From: a bacterium
GTDB taxonomy: Bacteria; CLD3; SB21
Assembly: GCA_013360215.1 (NCBI GenBank)
Contig: JABWCP010000007.1
Span: 62,001-126,000 of the forward strand
Length of the DNA stretch: 64,000 nt
Direction: 5' to 3'
Positions 1 to 9,569 of the stretch are shown here, in pieces. The notes under the pieces were generated by a model. It was not told the DNA's origin, searched no databases, and was given only the letters and a program-made list of their open reading frames with translations. Made by a program: the position numbers and the translations under genes. Within the stretch, counting starts at the first letter, position 1. Every line of letters starts with the position of its first letter.

Positions 1-129
1 TTATTTGAAGATGGTATGGGTTTACGTTTAAAAACCGCATTAGAAAATCTGGATGTTAACAGTCTCACGCCGCTGGATGCGCTCAATCATCTGAACAAGC
101 TCAAAGCCATTCTTACTGAACAACCTTAG
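1..129 (+). CDS. mutS: DNA mismatch repair protein MutS, C-terminal end (partial)
   Basis: The window opens inside a reading frame whose last 42 residues are visible, ending with TAG at 127-129. The stretch NSLTPLDALNHLNKLK is the characteristic C-terminal tail of MutS, the ATPase that recognises mismatched bases and recruits MutL. The rest of the gene lies left of the window. Its stop overlaps by 4 bases the stop of the convergent recG, so there is no room for a separate terminator. Identification rests on this short tail only. Confidence 0.8.
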   Translation, partial: LFEDGMGLRLKTALENLDVNSLTPLDALNHLNKLKAILTEQP

Positions 130-2240
130 CCGATCTGACTCAAATCCATCCGATCACGGTACGCCTCCAAAAATTTTTTCCGAACGGTTTTATGGGTAGC
201 GCTACGCAGTTGCGGATCAAGATTTACTATCGTAAAGGCGGCCTCTTTGGCAAGCGCCATCAATTCGCGATCTTCCACAATATTGGCTAAACGCAGTTCC
301 GGCATGCCGGATTGTTTGGTTCCAAAAAATTCACCCGGTCCTCGCAGTCGCAAATCTTCTTCCGCTATTTTAAATCCATCCGTCGTTTCTTCCATGATAC
401 GCAGTCGTTGTTCGGTTTCTTCCATCAGGTGATGTTTGCCGACCATCAGTATGCAGTACGATTGATCGGCGCCGCGACCTACACGTCCGCGCAACTGGTG
501 CATTTGGGTAAGCCCAAAGCGTTCGGCATGTTCGATGACCATGATCGTCGCGTTGGGGACGTTGACACCGACTTCGATCACCGTGGTGCTCACGAGTATG
601 TCCATAGCTTTCTTTTTGAAGTCGGCCATGACAGCTTGCTTTTCAGCGCTGCTCATTTTGCCGTGCAGCAATCCCAATTTCAGGTCGGGAAATTCGTCGG
701 TTTGCAAGTGTTCAAAATTTTCGGTGGCCGCCTTCAAATCTAATTTTTCTGATTCTTCGATGAGCGGATAGACAATATAACATTGCCGCCCGTTGCGGAT
801 TTCCTGGCGTATGAATTCGTAAATTTTCTTTCGCGCATCTTCGCGACGAATCGCCGTTTTGATGGGTTTACGTCCGGTGGGCAGTTCGCCGATCACGGAA
901 ATGTCCAGATCGCCGTACATCGCCATGGCCAAGGTGCGGGGAATCGGTGTGGCCGTCATGACCAGTACATCGGGGATAATGCCTTTATCCAGAGCTTTGG
1001 CACGAATTTCTGCTCGTTGCATGACACCGAATCGGTGCTGTTCGTCAATTACGACCAACCCTAATTTGGCAAACTCCACATGTTCCTGAAAAATCGCATG
1101 CGTACCGACAACGATATCAACCTGGCGTGTTCGGATGTCTTCGATGATTTTATTGCGCTCTGATTTTTTCTGCCCGCCTTTGATCAGCACCGCCTGGATA
1201 CCCATACCCCATAGATAATCCTGAATGACATAGTAGTGTTGCTCGGCGAGAATTTCCGTCGGCGCCATAAAAGCGGCCTGGTAACCGCTTTCGACGGCCG
1301 ATACGATGGCCAATAACGCTACGACGGTCTTACCGCTGCCGACGTCACCTTGGATCAATCGGTGCATCGGTTTGTCGGAGCGCATATCGGCATAAATTTC
1401 CTTGAGTACTTTGCGCTGTTCGTCGGTGAGTTTAAATGGTAATTTTTCGGCGAGCATTTTGGCTTTATCACCGGAATTAATAAATGGAATGCCGATTTGT
1501 GCATGGATGATCTGGCTTTTGCGGAAAGCCATCATGAGTTGAAGGTAAAATAATTCCTCAAATTTTATACGACGGACAGCGTCGGCAAGATCCTCGTGCG
1601 TGGAAGGATAATGAATATGGCGTAATGTTTTATCCAGCGGGGCAAGGGATAAATTATGAAGAAGTGATGCCGGTAACGTGTCTTCGACAAGGGATGCACA
1701 GTCCAGTACGGTAAAAATCAATCGCCGAAAACCGCGGCTGTCAAAACCCATACGCTTGAGCGATTCGGATGAAGGGTACTGCGGGATAATCGAGCCCGTA
1801 TGCATGAAGTTAACATTTTCATCGGCGTCCAGGCGATCAATTTCCGGATGTGCGATTTGTATTTCCCGATTGTAATAATCAATCTTGCCGTACACCGCTA
1901 ATGTTTCGCCGACTTCAAATGCTTTTTCGAAATACTGTGCTCCACGAAACCATACCAAGCTGATGGAGCCGGTCGGATCACTAAGAATGAGCCTAAAACG
2001 CGAACCTTTACCGCGGTGATTGCGAATCAGGGCAAAATTTTCCACTTGTCCGATGATGGTCACTTCCTCGTGAATACGTGCCTGACGTATACTGGTGATT
2101 TTGCTGCGGTCCAGATACCTGCGCGGATAATAATGGAGTAAATCCCACACGGTATGTAGGCCGATACCGGACAATGCTTCCGCACGTTTGGGGCCGACGC
2201 CTTTAAGAAATTTTATTTCAGTATGGAGATTTACCTGCAT
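126..2240 (-). CDS. recG: ATP-dependent DNA helicase RecG
   Basis: Complete 704-residue RecG, normal for the family. RecG is a monomeric superfamily 2 translocase that regresses stalled replication forks and branch-migrates Holliday junctions. Visible features: the N-terminal wedge/OB region beginning with a helix-hairpin-helix-like segment (KGVGPKRAEAL, about residue 15), Walker A GDVGSGKT near residue 298, the DExH-type box DEQHRFG near 398, and motif VI RGRVGRG near 583. The C-terminus shows the FFGTKQSGMPEL segment typical of RecG. The ATG at 2240 begins directly with the conserved N-terminus. It is convergent with mutS, overlapping by 4 bases, and divergent from the response regulator at 2335. 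Confidence 0.96.
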   Translation of the reverse strand: MQVNLHTEIKFLKGVGPKRAEALSGIGLHTVWDLLHYYPRRYLDRSKITSIRQARIHEEVTIIGQVENFALIRNHRGKGSRFRLILSDPTGSISLVWFRGAQYFEKAFEVGETLAVYGKIDYYNREIQIAHPEIDRLDADENVNFMHTGSIIPQYPSSESLKRMGFDSRGFRRLIFTVLDCASLVEDTLPASLLHNLSLAPLDKTLRHIHYPSTHEDLADAVRRIKFEELFYLQLMMAFRKSQIIHAQIGIPFINSGDKAKMLAEKLPFKLTDEQRKVLKEIYADMRSDKPMHRLIQGDVGSGKTVVALLAIVSAVESGYQAAFMAPTEILAEQHYYVIQDYLWGMGIQAVLIKGGQKKSERNKIIEDIRTRQVDIVVGTHAIFQEHVEFAKLGLVVIDEQHRFGVMQRAEIRAKALDKGIIPDVLVMTATPIPRTLAMAMYGDLDISVIGELPTGRKPIKTAIRREDARKKIYEFIRQEIRNGRQCYIVYPLIEESEKLDLKAATENFEHLQTDEFPDLKLGLLHGKMSSAEKQAVMADFKKKAMDILVSTTVIEVGVNVPNATIMVIEHAERFGLTQMHQLRGRVGRGADQSYCILMVGKHHLMEETEQRLRIMEETTDGFKIAEEDLRLRGPGEFFGTKQSGMPELRLANIVEDRELMALAKEAAFTIVNLDPQLRSATHKTVRKKFLEAYRDRMDLSQIG

Positions 2241-2334
2241 GCCTATAACGGTATTACGATCGTATTTTTTCGAGGAAACACATTGCTTACGAGGCCGCTG
2301 CTTCGTATTTTAACCCGTAAATTGAAAGAAAATC

Positions 2335-2739
2335 ATGATGATGTCAACCGAAGTCTCCGAAATCAAAAAACAGCACACGGTTTTGATCGTTGACGATGAA
2401 GACGAAGTGCGCGATATGTTACGGCGCATATTAAAGTTGTCATCGTACCGGGTGCTCGAAGCACAGAATGCGCAGGAAGCTATGGAAGTAGCTGTCCGTG
2501 AAAAACCGGATGTCATCACGATGGATATTATGATGCCCGATAAGGACGGCATCACGCTTTGCGAAGAAATCAAAGCCAATCCGCAAACCAAACATATACC
2601 GGTTGTCATGGTGACGGTCGTCGGCCAGCGTCAGCGCGCAATGACTGCAGGCGCCGATTATTTCATGAATAAGTTTTTCACCATTGATGAACTGGTATCG
2701 GTGATTGATAAACTTATCGCTGATAAACAAACCGCTTAA
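2335..2739 (+). CDS. Single-domain response regulator (CheY-like)
   Basis: 134-residue stand-alone receiver domain with no output domain. Phosphorylation signature: acidic pair D20/D21 (VDDED), phospho-acceptor D64 (TMDIMMPDKDG), switch Thr at 94 and the invariant Lys at 113. The usual K-P after the Lys is K-F here (NKFF). Such proteins take phosphate from a histidine kinase and act by protein-protein contact. Three consecutive ATG codons (2335, 2338, 2341) leave the exact start open. No kinase is adjacent, so its partner is unknown. Its stop is 6 bases from that of the convergent Rsm22-like gene. Confidence 0.9.
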   Translation: MMMSTEVSEIKKQHTVLIVDDEDEVRDMLRRILKLSSYRVLEAQNAQEAMEVAVREKPDVITMDIMMPDKDGITLCEEIKANPQTKHIPVVMVTVVGQRQRAMTAGADYFMNKFFTIDELVSVIDKLIADKQTA

Positions 2740-2745
2740 AACATG

Positions 2746-3885
2746 CTACCCCACAATATGAACTTTTGTGTTTTTTCCGATACCGATATAGTTTGATTTT
2801 TCCTCTGTCTCTGCCAGTTGCACCACGTCATAACGTTCAATTTTCCTAAATGCCGAATTGTCGTCGGATTTATCGCGTTTGTTCATACTGTACGCACAAC
2901 GTCCGCGGTCATTGCAACCGAAAACCCGTATTCTTCCTTTTTCTTCAAACCGTTCGCTGACAACCCGTACAGTAGAGAGAAAATCACGATTTCCGATCGT
3001 TACATCGCTCAGATGGATATCGCGTTTGCCCATGACGATATACGTGAACTTGAGCGACTGGCGAATATGGCCCGTCATGCCATCCAGTACACGAATAAAT
3101 TCAGGCCGTTGCCACGGTACATCATGGTGACACCAGTCGGTTTTCTCCGTAAGCGCGGGGCAAGGGTTGCTTGTAAAACAAGGGCTGTATAAAAACCAGC
3201 CTTCCTTTAGCATGCGATCACGAAATGTCAGAAGCCGCCGTGATAAATCCATCAGCGCCGGTTCGATCCAAATCACCAAACCATCCTGAGCCAACGCCGC
3301 ATCAAGCCAAGGAAGAATATGCGATTCGGCATCGGGTTCCAACTCATTGAGGACATTGCCTGCGGTGATTAAATCAAATTTATTTTCGGACGGTACCGCG
3401 TGATTAAGATTTAAGATTTGTGTACGAAGCGGATAGGGCAGCGCGAGGGCTTTGTAAAACGCGGATAATGTATCCAGTGACGAAGAAGCGTAATCCGATG
3501 CCGTCAGCTCGGCTGTCAGCGTTGTTTCGTTTTTCAGCCAATAGGCCAGTCCCAGTAACATGCTGCCGGTTCCGGATCCTGCATCCAAAACGCGGAGATT
3601 TTTTTTCTGATTAAAAAAATCCGACTTTTGGATTTCTGCAAGCGGGATGTGAATCTTAGGAAAATTGATGCTGCCGTAATAAAGCAGATATGCGTCACGA
3701 AAAACTTTTTGATCGAGATAGATCCGGCGAATAAATTCGGAACGCTTGTTTTTTTTCTTAAGTCCCTCTGAGATATCCGTGATCGCCTCAGCAAAAGGCT
3801 TGAGTGTGCGTGGAATCGGCTCGTCAAGGTGAAGTTGCAAAAAATCACCCAGGCGCTGAATATAATCGTCCGGCAAATAAAGCAT
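2746..3885 (-). CDS. Rsm22-like small-ribosomal-subunit methyltransferase family protein
   Basis: 379 residues from the ATG at 3885. A longer frame runs back into serS but its extra 74 residues look non-coding, and the MLYLPDDYIQRL start is sensible. A SAM-binding motif I (LDAGSGTGS, about residue 101) marks a class I methyltransferase. The cysteines C236-x5-C242-x9-C252 and C324/C330 lie where Rsm22/METTL17 proteins carry conserved cysteines; mitochondrial members are reported to bind an iron-sulfur cluster and assist small-subunit assembly. It starts 73 bases after serS, so the two are probably co-transcribed. Family assignment is fairly secure; catalytic activity and cluster binding are inferences. 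Confidence 0.8.
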   Translation of the reverse strand: MLYLPDDYIQRLGDFLQLHLDEPIPRTLKPFAEAITDISEGLKKKNKRSEFIRRIYLDQKVFRDAYLLYYGSINFPKIHIPLAEIQKSDFFNQKKNLRVLDAGSGTGSMLLGLAYWLKNETTLTAELTASDYASSSLDTLSAFYKALALPYPLRTQILNLNHAVPSENKFDLITAGNVLNELEPDAESHILPWLDAALAQDGLVIWIEPALMDLSRRLLTFRDRMLKEGWFLYSPCFTSNPCPALTEKTDWCHHDVPWQRPEFIRVLDGMTGHIRQSLKFTYIVMGKRDIHLSDVTIGNRDFLSTVRVVSERFEEKGRIRVFGCNDRGRCAYSMNKRDKSDDNSAFRKIERYDVVQLAETEEKSNYIGIGKNTKVHIVG

Positions 3886-3958
3886 TACCCAATTTCCCGT
3901 TCGCAAAGAAATCCGAAATAATATAGAACAGTAAAGTTCGGCGATCCCGTTGCGATCA

Positions 3959-5233
3959 TTATGTCGTAGCGCTGATGATATCCATGCCCATATATTTGCG
4001 CAAGACCTGCGGCACCATGATCGTGCCTTCATCCGTCTGATAATTTTCCATAATGGCGGCGACGATACGCGGCAAGGCCAAGCCCGATCCGTTGAGCGTA
4101 TGCACAAACTCCGGTTTTCCCGTTTGGTTGTCTTTGTATCGTATATTCATGCGCCGTGCCTGAAACGATTCAAAATTGGAACAGGAGGAAACTTCCAACC
4201 AGCGTTTTTGCCCTGCGGCCCAAACTTCTAAATCGTATTTTTTAGTTTGCGTAAAACCCATATCTCCGCGACACATCAGCAGTGTGCGGTAAGGCAACTG
4301 CAATGCTTGCAATAAACGTTCGGCATCCATTCGCAGTGATTCGAGTTCATCGTACGAGGTATCAGGGTGAACGAATTTTACGAGTTCTATTTTGTCAAAC
4401 TGATGCAAGCGGTTCAGTCCGCGCACATCTTTGCCATACGAACCGGCTTCACGTCGGAAACAAGGGGTATAGGCGGCATATTTGATTGGCAATTGTTCCG
4501 CTTTCAGCGTCATTTCGCGATGGATATTGGTAACCGGCACTTCCGCGGTAGGAATCAGAAAAAATTCATCGCGTGTCACGACATACATCTGATCTTCTTT
4601 ATCGGGTAATTGACCGGTACCGGTTGCCGAATCGGTATTGACGACGATCGGTGGTTGCACTTCGGTATAACCATTATCGGCCGCGGAATCCAGGAAGAAA
4701 TTAATCAATGCCCGTTGCAGTTTGGCACCGGCGCCGCGGTAAACCGGGAAACCTGCACCGGCTATCTTGACGCCCGTTGCAAAATCAATCAAGTTATGTT
4801 TTTCGGCCAATTCCCAATGCGGTTTGAGTTCGAAATCCGCCGTCGGCAGCGTGCCCCAAGTAAAGATTGTTTGATTGTCTTCCGGTGAACTGCCTTGCGG
4901 CGCGGAAGGGTGAGGTACATTAGGAATGGTCAGCAATACATCGCGCAGATTTTTTTCGATCACTTTGAGCTGTTCATCCAGAGCTTTGATTTCTTCGCCG
5001 ACAGATTTGGTTTCGGCGATGACGGCATCGGCATTTTGTCCGGCTTTTTTGAGTTTGGCCACTTCTTCGGAAGCTTTATTGCGTCGGGCTTTCAGATCCT
5101 CGACTTTACGAATAACAACTTTGCGTTCGTCATCCCAACGAATGACGGCATCCACGTCGGCTTCAAACTTTTTTTCTTTGGCCGCGGTTTTTACAAGCTC
5201 CGTATGGTCACGGATAAATTTCAAGTCTAGCAT
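3959..5233 (-). CDS. serS: Seryl-tRNA synthetase
   Basis: 424-residue class IIa synthetase that charges tRNA-Ser (and tRNA-Sec where present) with serine. The N-terminal third is the long antiparallel coiled-coil arm (charged Lys/Glu-rich helices, about residues 30-100) that grips the long variable arm of tRNA-Ser. The catalytic core has motif 2 (FRREAGSYGKD) and motif 3 near the end (GSGLALPRIVAAIMENYQ). The C-terminus GTIMVPQVLRKYMG is typical. The start MLDLKFIRD matches the family exactly. A substrate tRNA-Ser gene happens to lie at 9252-9338. Confidence 0.97.
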   Translation of the reverse strand: MLDLKFIRDHTELVKTAAKEKKFEADVDAVIRWDDERKVVIRKVEDLKARRNKASEEVAKLKKAGQNADAVIAETKSVGEEIKALDEQLKVIEKNLRDVLLTIPNVPHPSAPQGSSPEDNQTIFTWGTLPTADFELKPHWELAEKHNLIDFATGVKIAGAGFPVYRGAGAKLQRALINFFLDSAADNGYTEVQPPIVVNTDSATGTGQLPDKEDQMYVVTRDEFFLIPTAEVPVTNIHREMTLKAEQLPIKYAAYTPCFRREAGSYGKDVRGLNRLHQFDKIELVKFVHPDTSYDELESLRMDAERLLQALQLPYRTLLMCRGDMGFTQTKKYDLEVWAAGQKRWLEVSSCSNFESFQARRMNIRYKDNQTGKPEFVHTLNGSGLALPRIVAAIMENYQTDEGTIMVPQVLRKYMGMDIISATT

Positions 5234-5436
5234 ATTTCCTCAAAACATTTTGCAAGTGTGAACGTACTGTATATTGACTATACGCCAACATATCAAAACT
5301 TGCCGTGTAATTCAAATCGAAATTGGGGATCCCAAGGTATGCATAGCGGTTCAGGGTCTGCAGTTTACTCTTGCACAAAGTGTCTTTGACGAATATCTTT
5401 TTTCTATAACCATCGAAAAATTCAAAAGAGGTTCGC

Positions 5437-7353
5437 ATGTATAAAACGATGTCCGCGTTGATCGTTATGGGTTTGTTTTGGTCGGCCTGCCGCCCGTCGG
5501 CTTTACCCCCGTTGCCCAAAGTATATGATCCGCATTCCAATGCCCGCGCCGACCAGGCGTACGTAACACATATGGCGCTTAACGTACGTGTGGATTTTGA
5601 TAATAAGCAGATTTCAGGCAAAGCTACCTTTGATGTGGTGGTGTCCGATAAAAACACGTTGATGCTGACCTTAGATACGCGCGGCCTGACGATTGATTCT
5701 GTCAAGCTGGATCAGGAATCGTCCATGGCCAATTACGCGTTGGATGCGGATATTCCGAATTCCGATTATGCGAGTGATAGTTCGGCCATACAAATATCGT
5801 CGGCGCAAGCCACGATGGGTCAAGCCCTGCGTATATTCGTAGCACCTACAACTAAAGAAGTGCATGTATATTATCGTACGGGTCATGAAGCCGACGCTTT
5901 GCAATGGTTGGCACCCGCGCAAACGGAAGGTCAAAAGAAGCCTTTTTTATTTACACAATCGCAACCGAATCTAGCAAGGACGTGGTTTCCCTGTCAAGAT
6001 AGTCCCGGCATACGCATGACGTACGAAGCGCGCGTACAAGTACCGCCCGGTTTGATGGCCGTGATGAGCGCCGAAGGCGATACCATTTTGCATGCCGACG
6101 GTATCTATCAATTTCGAATGGCACACGCCATACCGTCGTATTTGGTGGCGTTGGCGGTCGGTGATTTTGGTTTTCGATCCTTGGGACCTCGTAGCGGCGT
6201 GTATGCGGAACACACGATGCTAGCGCGTGCGGCTGCAGAATTTACCGATGTCGAAGCGATGATCGCCGCGGCCGAAAAACTGTATGGGCCTTATCTGTGG
6301 GGACGTTACGATCTGATCGTACTTCCGCCGAGTTTCCCGTACGGCGGTATGGAAAATCCGATGATGACTTTTGCTACGCCGACGATCATTGCAGGTGATC
6401 GTTCGCTGGTTTCTCTGGTTGCGCACGAATTGGCACACTCATGGTCCGGTAATCTTGTCACCAATGCGACATGGGGTGATATATGGATCAACGAAGGTTT
6501 TACTACATATTTTGAGCGACGCATTGACGAAGCCGTATTTGGCCGTTCATTTTCCGAAATGGAAGCGCATCTGGGGCATCAGGATATGCAAGCGGCATTA
6601 AAAGAATTGGGTACGGAAAGCCCATTGACCAAACTGCGATTGGATCTGAATGATCTGGATCCGGATGCCGGTCATTCCGGAATTATTTATGATAAAGGGT
6701 ATCACTTTTTGCGTTTTATGGAGGAGCAGATCGGTCGTGATAGATGGGATGCTTTTCTCAGGAAGTACTTCGCCACATTTGCTTTTCAATCCATGACTTC
6801 GGAACGCCTGATGAATTATATGCGCACGGAGCTCATTCGCGGCGATCGTGCGTTGGAAGAAAAACTCCAACTCGATCAGTGGATATTGGGTACAGGTTTG
6901 CCGTCGGTTTGCCCGGTGCCGCAATCGGATGCTTTTACTAAAGTCGAAGAAGAAGTAAAAAAATGGAAGTCGGGTGTACCCGCAAAACAACTACTGACTT
7001 CATCGTGGCAGACCCAACAGTGGATGCACTTTTTAAGGTTGTTGCCGGAGAATATGAAAACAGCGCAACTCACAAGTTTGGATGAAGCTTTTAACTTTAC
7101 GCGTTCGGGTAATGCAGAAATACAATTTGAATGGTTCCAACATGTGATAACGCATAAATATACACCCGCTTACGCGCGTCTGGAACACTATCTTACGCAT
7201 ATCGGGCGGCGCAAATTAGTATTTCCATTGTACCGTAAGATGGCATCCGATCCGGAAATGCGCATCATGGCCAAGCGTATTTACGCTGTGGCGCGGCGGG
7301 GTTATCACCCGGTGACGTATGGTTCTATTGATGAAATTTTGTTAAAAAAATAG
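5437..7353 (+). CDS. M1 family zinc aminopeptidase, leukotriene-A4-hydrolase type (lipoprotein)
   Basis: 638-residue metallopeptidase removing N-terminal amino acids from peptides. The N-terminus has a short hydrophobic stretch and lipobox FWSAC, so it is probably a membrane-anchored lipoprotein. The substrate N-terminus-binding motif GGMEN is at about residue 302. The zinc site is HELAH at about 329 with the third ligand Glu in NEGFTT at about 352. The segment around FATPTIIAGD and SGNLVTN matches the leukotriene A4 hydrolase/aminopeptidase B subgroup. The C-terminal helical domain is present. An AGAGG-like ribosome binding site (AAAAGAGG) precedes the ATG. It is convergent with DUF58. A second, different M1 peptidase is at 35457. 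Confidence 0.92.
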   Translation: MYKTMSALIVMGLFWSACRPSALPPLPKVYDPHSNARADQAYVTHMALNVRVDFDNKQISGKATFDVVVSDKNTLMLTLDTRGLTIDSVKLDQESSMANYALDADIPNSDYASDSSAIQISSAQATMGQALRIFVAPTTKEVHVYYRTGHEADALQWLAPAQTEGQKKPFLFTQSQPNLARTWFPCQDSPGIRMTYEARVQVPPGLMAVMSAEGDTILHADGIYQFRMAHAIPSYLVALAVGDFGFRSLGPRSGVYAEHTMLARAAAEFTDVEAMIAAAEKLYGPYLWGRYDLIVLPPSFPYGGMENPMMTFATPTIIAGDRSLVSLVAHELAHSWSGNLVTNATWGDIWINEGFTTYFERRIDEAVFGRSFSEMEAHLGHQDMQAALKELGTESPLTKLRLDLNDLDPDAGHSGIIYDKGYHFLRFMEEQIGRDRWDAFLRKYFATFAFQSMTSERLMNYMRTELIRGDRALEEKLQLDQWILGTGLPSVCPVPQSDAFTKVEEEVKKWKSGVPAKQLLTSSWQTQQWMHFLRLLPENMKTAQLTSLDEAFNFTRSGNAEIQFEWFQHVITHKYTPAYARLEHYLTHIGRRKLVFPLYRKMASDPEMRIMAKRIYAVARRGYHPVTYGSIDEILLKK

Positions 7354-7364
7354 AGAAAAAATTT

Positions 7365-8678
7365 TCACAAACGCCCGCGGGCTTTGATGTCAAGATAGAG
7401 GTTGATCACGGCGGAATGGAAATGATCCGGCATGGCATCAATTACGAGTGCGCCGCGTGAGCGCGCAAAGGCGATGGCTTCATCGCGTTCGCGCAAAAGT
7501 TCAGCCGTTACGCCTTTTTCAAAAGCCGAGTCACTTTGCGTTACCGGTCGCTGGAGTACCTCCGTCAGCGCTTTGTCTTTCATCAAAATGAATACGGGCA
7601 GATGTTTAGGGTACAGTGTAGCCATACTGCCGAGCAGAATTTGAGACGAATAGCGATCCACGATTTCCGTAAAAACTAAGATTAGAGCGCGGTGTCTTTG
7701 GCGTCGCTGCAGCCATTGGAAGGCTGTCGTATAATCCGATTCGGTTCGTTCCAGTTGAGCGGTATATAGACTTTCGGCTATAAGGGCTCGTTGGGATGCG
7801 TTTTTTTTAGGTAAAAGAAAAGAATGAACGGCAGAACCGAATAACATCAGTCCGACCGCGTCACCGTGAGCGATACATACTTGGGTCATGCGTGCCGCGG
7901 CGTTGACGGCGTGATCGAGTTTACTGAGACCAAACGCCTCGCTGCCCATGAGTCGCCCGGTGTCTATCAAGAGCATGATGTGTTGTGCGCGTTCCATCTG
8001 GAATTGATTGGCCATCCATTTCCCGCTGCGCGCGGAGGCCGACCAGTTAATTTTGCGGTACTCATCATCGGGGGTATATTCCCTCAAGCTTTCAAATTCT
8101 GTTCCTGCTCCGTAACGCCGGACTGAACGTTGGGAGGTCAAAACGTTTCGTTTGCTTACCGAGAGCAACGCCGGCTGAGTATGCATACGAAAATCGGGGT
8201 ATACTTGAACAGTCTGCTCCGATGCAAACGCATAACGTTTGCGTACAAGATCGAAAAAGGCACCTTTTACTTCGATCGTAGTAGTATGAAATAAAAAAAC
8301 ACCGCGATGCATCGGATAAACGTCATACGTCAATCGGATAGCTCGTTGTGGTGGCAACGTATCTTGAAAATTTACTTCACGCATTTGCCATATGTCCGGC
8401 GGTTCATCGTGTATTCGGATAAACCAAGACCGCGTGGATCGGCTTTGAATTTCCAGTACAACGGTATTTCGAACGCCCACGGCCATTTTTTTCGGATAAG
8501 ACCTGTGCACAGAAAATGATGATCGTACCGGGAATGAACGCAATTCGATGAGCAATCCGGTAACAAGTAATAGCAGCAGCATCCATCCGGCGAATATTAA
8601 TGCCGGCATATAGGTGCCCAGGATAAAAGCCAAAGCCGCACCTACTAAAATGATGGAAGTTCTTTCCGTAAAAATCAT
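7365..8678 (-). CDS. DUF58 domain-containing membrane protein (vWA-like)
   Basis: 437 residues. Two hydrophobic helices at the N-terminus (about residues 8-45) anchor it; the rest is soluble. The hallmark DUF58 block GTEFESLREYTPDDEYRKI followed by NWSASAR is present, then a von Willebrand A-like segment beginning LLIDTGRLM. The usual metal-binding DxSxS of a vWA domain is DTGRL here, so metal binding is doubtful. DUF58 proteins usually sit beside a MoxR-type AAA+ ATPase and further vWA proteins; none of those is adjacent, which makes this copy an orphan. Function not established. Confidence 0.88.
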   Translation of the reverse strand: MIFTERTSIILVGAALAFILGTYMPALIFAGWMLLLLLVTGLLIELRSFPVRSSFSVHRSYPKKMAVGVRNTVVLEIQSRSTRSWFIRIHDEPPDIWQMREVNFQDTLPPQRAIRLTYDVYPMHRGVFLFHTTTIEVKGAFFDLVRKRYAFASEQTVQVYPDFRMHTQPALLSVSKRNVLTSQRSVRRYGAGTEFESLREYTPDDEYRKINWSASARSGKWMANQFQMERAQHIMLLIDTGRLMGSEAFGLSKLDHAVNAAARMTQVCIAHGDAVGLMLFGSAVHSFLLPKKNASQRALIAESLYTAQLERTESDYTTAFQWLQRRQRHRALILVFTEIVDRYSSQILLGSMATLYPKHLPVFILMKDKALTEVLQRPVTQSDSAFEKGVTAELLRERDEAIAFARSRGALVIDAMPDHFHSAVINLYLDIKARGRL

Positions 8679-8788
8679 AGCCTAAGTTCCACGAGATAAA
8701 GGCGAAAATCAAATAAAAAATCATTGCTCCGACAAAGACATGCCATTAGATTGCGTAACCGTCTTATCATTGTAGAAAGGAAAATCGT

Positions 8789-9193
8789 ATGACACGTAAG
8801 TTATCCCGTGCACAGTTTCTTAAACTTTTCTCCGGTGTTTTTTTGTTTTTTGGTATGAGCCAATGGATGTTGTCCTGCGCGTCTGAAAAAAATTCTGATG
8901 ATGACGATGGCGACAATGGTGGCGGGGGTACGGATCCGAAGCCGGATTGTATCAATGCAGGCACAAATATTTCGATAAGCGGAAATCACGGGCATACGTT
9001 ATCCGTATCTAAAGCGGATGTGGCAGCCGGCACGGAGAAAACATACAACATCACAGGTTCATCGGCACATAGCCATTCCGTGACGATAACGGCAGAACAT
9101 TTTGCGCAGCTTGCAGCGAATACTTCGATTGTTATTACCAGTACGCCGAGCGGCCATAGCCATCAGGTAACGGTAAGTTGTGCTTTGACTTGA
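8789..9193 (+). CDS. Histidine-rich secreted lipoprotein of unknown function
   Basis: 134 residues with an export signal and lipobox (MLSC, Cys30). The n-region SRAQFLK resembles a Tat motif but lacks the second Arg, so Tat export is uncertain. After the lipid anchor comes an Asp/Gly-rich linker (about residues 37-50), then a small beta-rich domain with three His-containing strands: NHGHTLSV, SAHSHSVTI and SGHSHQVTV. The pattern suggests metal binding, which is an inference. AGAAAGGA precedes the ATG, and a strong terminator follows 27 bases after the stop, so the gene is probably monocistronic. Confidence 0.75.
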   Translation: MTRKLSRAQFLKLFSGVFLFFGMSQWMLSCASEKNSDDDDGDNGGGGTDPKPDCINAGTNISISGNHGHTLSVSKADVAAGTEKTYNITGSSAHSHSVTITAEHFAQLAANTSIVITSTPSGHSHQVTVSCALT

Positions 9194-9220
9194 GAAAACA
9201 AATTAGATATAAAAGATAAA

Positions 9221-9247
9221 ACCCGGTTTTTTAGCCGGGTTTTTTTG
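9221..9247 (+). terminator. Rho-independent terminator of the His-rich lipoprotein gene
   Basis: Inverted repeat ACCCGG / CCGGGT with a T-rich loop, followed by seven T. It lies just past the lipoprotein stop and ahead of the oppositely oriented tRNA-Ser gene. Confidence 0.85.
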
Positions 9248-9251
9248 TGGG

Positions 9252-9338
9252 CGGAGAGGGTGAGATTCGAACTCACGAAACCCTTGCGGGTTTACCGGTT
9301 TTCGAGACCGGCTCCTTCAACCACTCGGACACCTCTCC
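9252..9338 (-). tRNA. tRNA-Ser (anticodon CGA, decoding UCG)
   Basis: Read on the minus strand the gene starts GGAGAGG and ends CCTCTCC plus discriminator G, giving a perfect 7-bp acceptor stem. The anticodon stem CCGGT/ACCGG encloses the loop CTCGAAA, so positions 34-36 are CGA. A variable arm typical of serine tRNAs (AACCCGCAAGGGTT) and the T-loop GTTCGAATC are present. The 3' CCA is not encoded (CCC follows the discriminator) and must be added after transcription. Length 87 nt fits a class II tRNA. Confidence 0.95.
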
Positions 9339-9494
9339 AAAGAAAAACTTCATTTTTTAAAAGCGGGTAACGATACAGAATCATGTTCTGAAAATCAAAT
9401 ATTTTTTAGATAAATTTGAATTTCCGAGATGCAAAATAGAGTGTTTATTACTAAGGTATCGATGTATTTACTTTCATAATGAGCAAAGTATGTA

Positions 9495-9511
9495 TGACGA
9501 AATTTCCGTCA
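9495..9511. promoter_or_regulatory. 17-bp palindrome upstream of the YihY/kinase operon
   Basis: TGACG-AAATTTC-CGTCA lies about 60 bases before the YihY start, in otherwise AT-rich DNA (9339-9569) where I see no gene. A related dyad (GACGG-AAAAA-CCGTC) is at 19472-19486. Either could be an operator; the link between them is speculative. Confidence 0.25.
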
Positions 9512-9569
9512 AAACTTGCATACGTAAATAAATGTTTTTACTTTGTTTTAAATCAAAATTAGTGATTCC

